The translations under genes were made by a program, and so were the position numbers. Positions 62,900 through 64,000 of a stretch of 64,000 nucleotides of DNA are shown here, one piece after another. Under the pieces are notes generated by a model that saw only the letters and a list, made by a program, of their open reading frames with translations, was not told where the DNA came from and made no database searches. Every line of letters begins with the position of its first letter. Positions within the stretch are counted from its first letter, which is position 1. This DNA is from an uncultured Roseburia sp. (GTDB taxonomy: Bacteria; Bacillota; Clostridia; Lachnospirales; Lachnospiraceae), in contig CANPGM010000014.1 of the NCBI GenBank assembly GCA_947573605.1, positions 1 through 64,000 of the forward strand, given 5' to 3'.

Positions 62900-63400
62900 A
62901 TGCCGATAGAATTTGATATAAAATTAACTCCGAAGGATATGTTCCGGTTTAATATGTATCAGGCATATTCGGGATTTCAGGGATGGCTTTCCGTAGCGCT
63001 TTCCGTAATACTGTTCGTGGCGGCAGGAATGACCTGGGGGGAGGCAGACGGGACAAGAACCGCGCTGTATGTATTGTTTGGCGTCGTTTTTCTGGTCTAT
63101 ACGCCGCTTACCCTTTTTTTGCGTTCCAAACATGCCATAGCCGCGTCGGAGGTTTTAAGCGGCGCGCTTCATTTTGCGGTGGATGAAACAGGGTTTACCG
63201 TTTCTCAGAAGGAAGCGAGCGCGAGCCTTGCGTGGGAGCAGATTTATAAAATGATTGCTACAAAAAATAACGTGCTGGTGTACAGCAGCCGCATTAATGC
63301 ATATATCATTCCGCGGGAACAGCTATCGGAAAAATATAAGGCTCTTTTAGCGCTTTCTAAGAAAAAGCTTCCGAAATACCGTATCAGAATGAAAGAGTAG
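62900..63400 (+). CDS. YcxB-like membrane protein
   Basis: A 166-residue protein with two membrane helices (about 28-45 and 53-72) and a C-terminal YcxB-like domain (FAVDETGFTVSQ ... LAWEQIYKMIATKNNVLVY ... AYIIPREQL). Function unknown. ATG 62900 has GGGAGG 7 nt before it. It lies 20 bp before tsaE. Confidence 0.8.
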   Translation: MPIEFDIKLTPKDMFRFNMYQAYSGFQGWLSVALSVILFVAAGMTWGEADGTRTALYVLFGVVFLVYTPLTLFLRSKHAIAASEVLSGALHFAVDETGFTVSQKEASASLAWEQIYKMIATKNNVLVYSSRINAYIIPREQLSEKYKALLALSKKKLPKYRIRMKE

Positions 63401-63420
63401 AGGAACAGGCGGGAATTACG

Positions 63421-63861
63421 ATGAAAGAAACAGTTTTCGAGACTTATTCGGCGGAAGAAACCGCTGCGCTGGGAGAAAAGATCGGCGCTTGTGCGGCTCC
63501 GGGTGACGTATATACACTGACAGGCGAGCTTGGCGCAGGAAAAACTACTTTTACGCAGGGAATTGCCAGAGGACTTGGGATTCGCGAGTCCGTTTCAAGC
63601 CCGACGTTTACGATTGTGCAGGTTTATGAAGAAGGGCGGATGCCGTTTTACCATTTTGACGTATATCGAATCGGAGACATAGAGGAAATGGAAGAAATCG
63701 GTTACGAGGATTATTTTTACGGAAACGGTCTTTGTATGATAGAATGGGCAAATCGGATTGAAGAACTTCTGCCCGGAAAACGAAAGGATATCACGATTGA
63801 AAAGAACCCGGCAATCGGATTTGACTATCGAAAAATTTTCGTGAGAGAAGCAGAAAGTTAG
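63421..63861 (+). CDS. tsaE: tRNA threonylcarbamoyladenosine biosynthesis ATPase TsaE
   Basis: A 146-residue P-loop ATPase with Walker A GELGAGKTTF (about residue 36), SPTFTIVQ, FDVYRI and MIEWANRI motifs. It supports TsaB-TsaD in making t6A37 of ANN-decoding tRNAs. tsaB begins 86 bp downstream, the usual order in Firmicutes. Confidence 0.95.
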   Translation: MKETVFETYSAEETAALGEKIGACAAPGDVYTLTGELGAGKTTFTQGIARGLGIRESVSSPTFTIVQVYEEGRMPFYHFDVYRIGDIEEMEEIGYEDYFYGNGLCMIEWANRIEELLPGKRKDITIEKNPAIGFDYRKIFVREAES

Positions 63862-63947
63862 CGGGTTGTCAAAAGGAGTAAAAGTAATAATTATAACTTT
63901 CTGTCTCGGAATTAAGATGCCGTTTGCACGGCGGGATGGGAGAAAGT

Positions 63948-64000
63948 ATGAAAATACTGGGATTGGACAGTTCGGGACTTGTCGCGAGCGCTGCAATTGT
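63948..64000 (+). CDS. tsaB: TsaB, start only (runs off the window)
   Basis: The first 17 complete codons encode MKILGLDSSGLVASAAI, the usual start of TsaB, the partner of TsaD in t6A synthesis. GGGAG lies 5 nt before the ATG. The rest is beyond the window. Confidence 0.85.
   Translation, partial: MKILGLDSSGLVASAAI

Noticed and set aside
1-64000. CRISPR array, tRNA or rRNA genes
   Set aside because: No regularly spaced repeats, cloverleaf-like sequences or rRNA signatures were noticed while reading the window.

Overview
The window looks like chromosomal DNA of an anaerobic clostridium, most likely a gut Lachnospiraceae-type Firmicute. The basis is mid-40s percent GC, strong GGAGG-type ribosome binding sites, a sensory [FeFe]-hydrogenase fused to a chemoreceptor, EFR1-type flavodoxin/ferredoxin, LytTR and Bce-type regulators, an ECF riboflavin transporter and an SPL-family radical SAM protein. 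No rRNA, tRNA or CRISPR array was seen. Family names are recognised by eye from motifs; no database search was run.

Left part (1-13.2 kb): the end of a lantibiotic-type ABC exporter with its histidine kinase; a minus-strand group of MATE pump, TetR regulator, SDR oxidoreductase and EFR1 ferredoxin with a very clear autoregulated TetR promoter; a Crp-like regulator; a complete Bce-type antimicrobial-peptide module (response regulator, intramembrane-sensing kinase, ATPase, 8-9 TM FtsX permease); and a MalY/PatB C-S lyase. From 13.3 to 24.4 kb the theme is sensing and surface: hydrogenase-MCP fusion, a broken GNAT gene, a membrane MCP, a ComEC-like MBL hydrolase, a TfoX-N protein, a GH5/CBM2 cellulase lipoprotein, and a FIST sensor paired with a soluble MCP.

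Accessory segment (24.5-41 kb): composition drops and genes become defence-like. An EcoRII-like restriction-modification set (C5 methylase, EcoRII-type endonuclease, Vsr nickase) follows a frame-broken HTH gene with two palindromes beside its promoter. Then come an SMC-like AAA ATPase, a nucleoside hydrolase, an AT-rich gene of unknown function, a SAM-methyltransferase stub, an esterase, and the most interesting pair: a zinc-ribbon/TIR/coiled-coil/membrane protein followed 52 bp later by a large SF1 helicase with a VSR/DUF2726-like nuclease tail. This pair is my best candidate for an undescribed defence system. A decayed phage tape-measure gene, an AT-rich lipoprotein and a 0.7-kb gene-poor stretch close the segment.

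Right part (41-64 kb): a DUF2087 regulator and a LytTR/DUF3021/ABC exporter operon; a TetR/DUF4180 pair with a clear promoter and operator; hemolysin III; a DUF255 thioredoxin-domain protein; truA; a TnpV relic; zinc-ribbon and TPM membrane proteins; an esterase; a phosphorylase-like/SPL pair; SDR; Mrp; a LytTR/LiaF-like pair; an HExxH protein; DUF2752; tex; a PepSY lipoprotein; a RibU-like ECF component; a YcxB-like protein; tsaE; and the start of tsaB. Convergent genes are mostly separated by long perfect hairpins, many without a T-tract.
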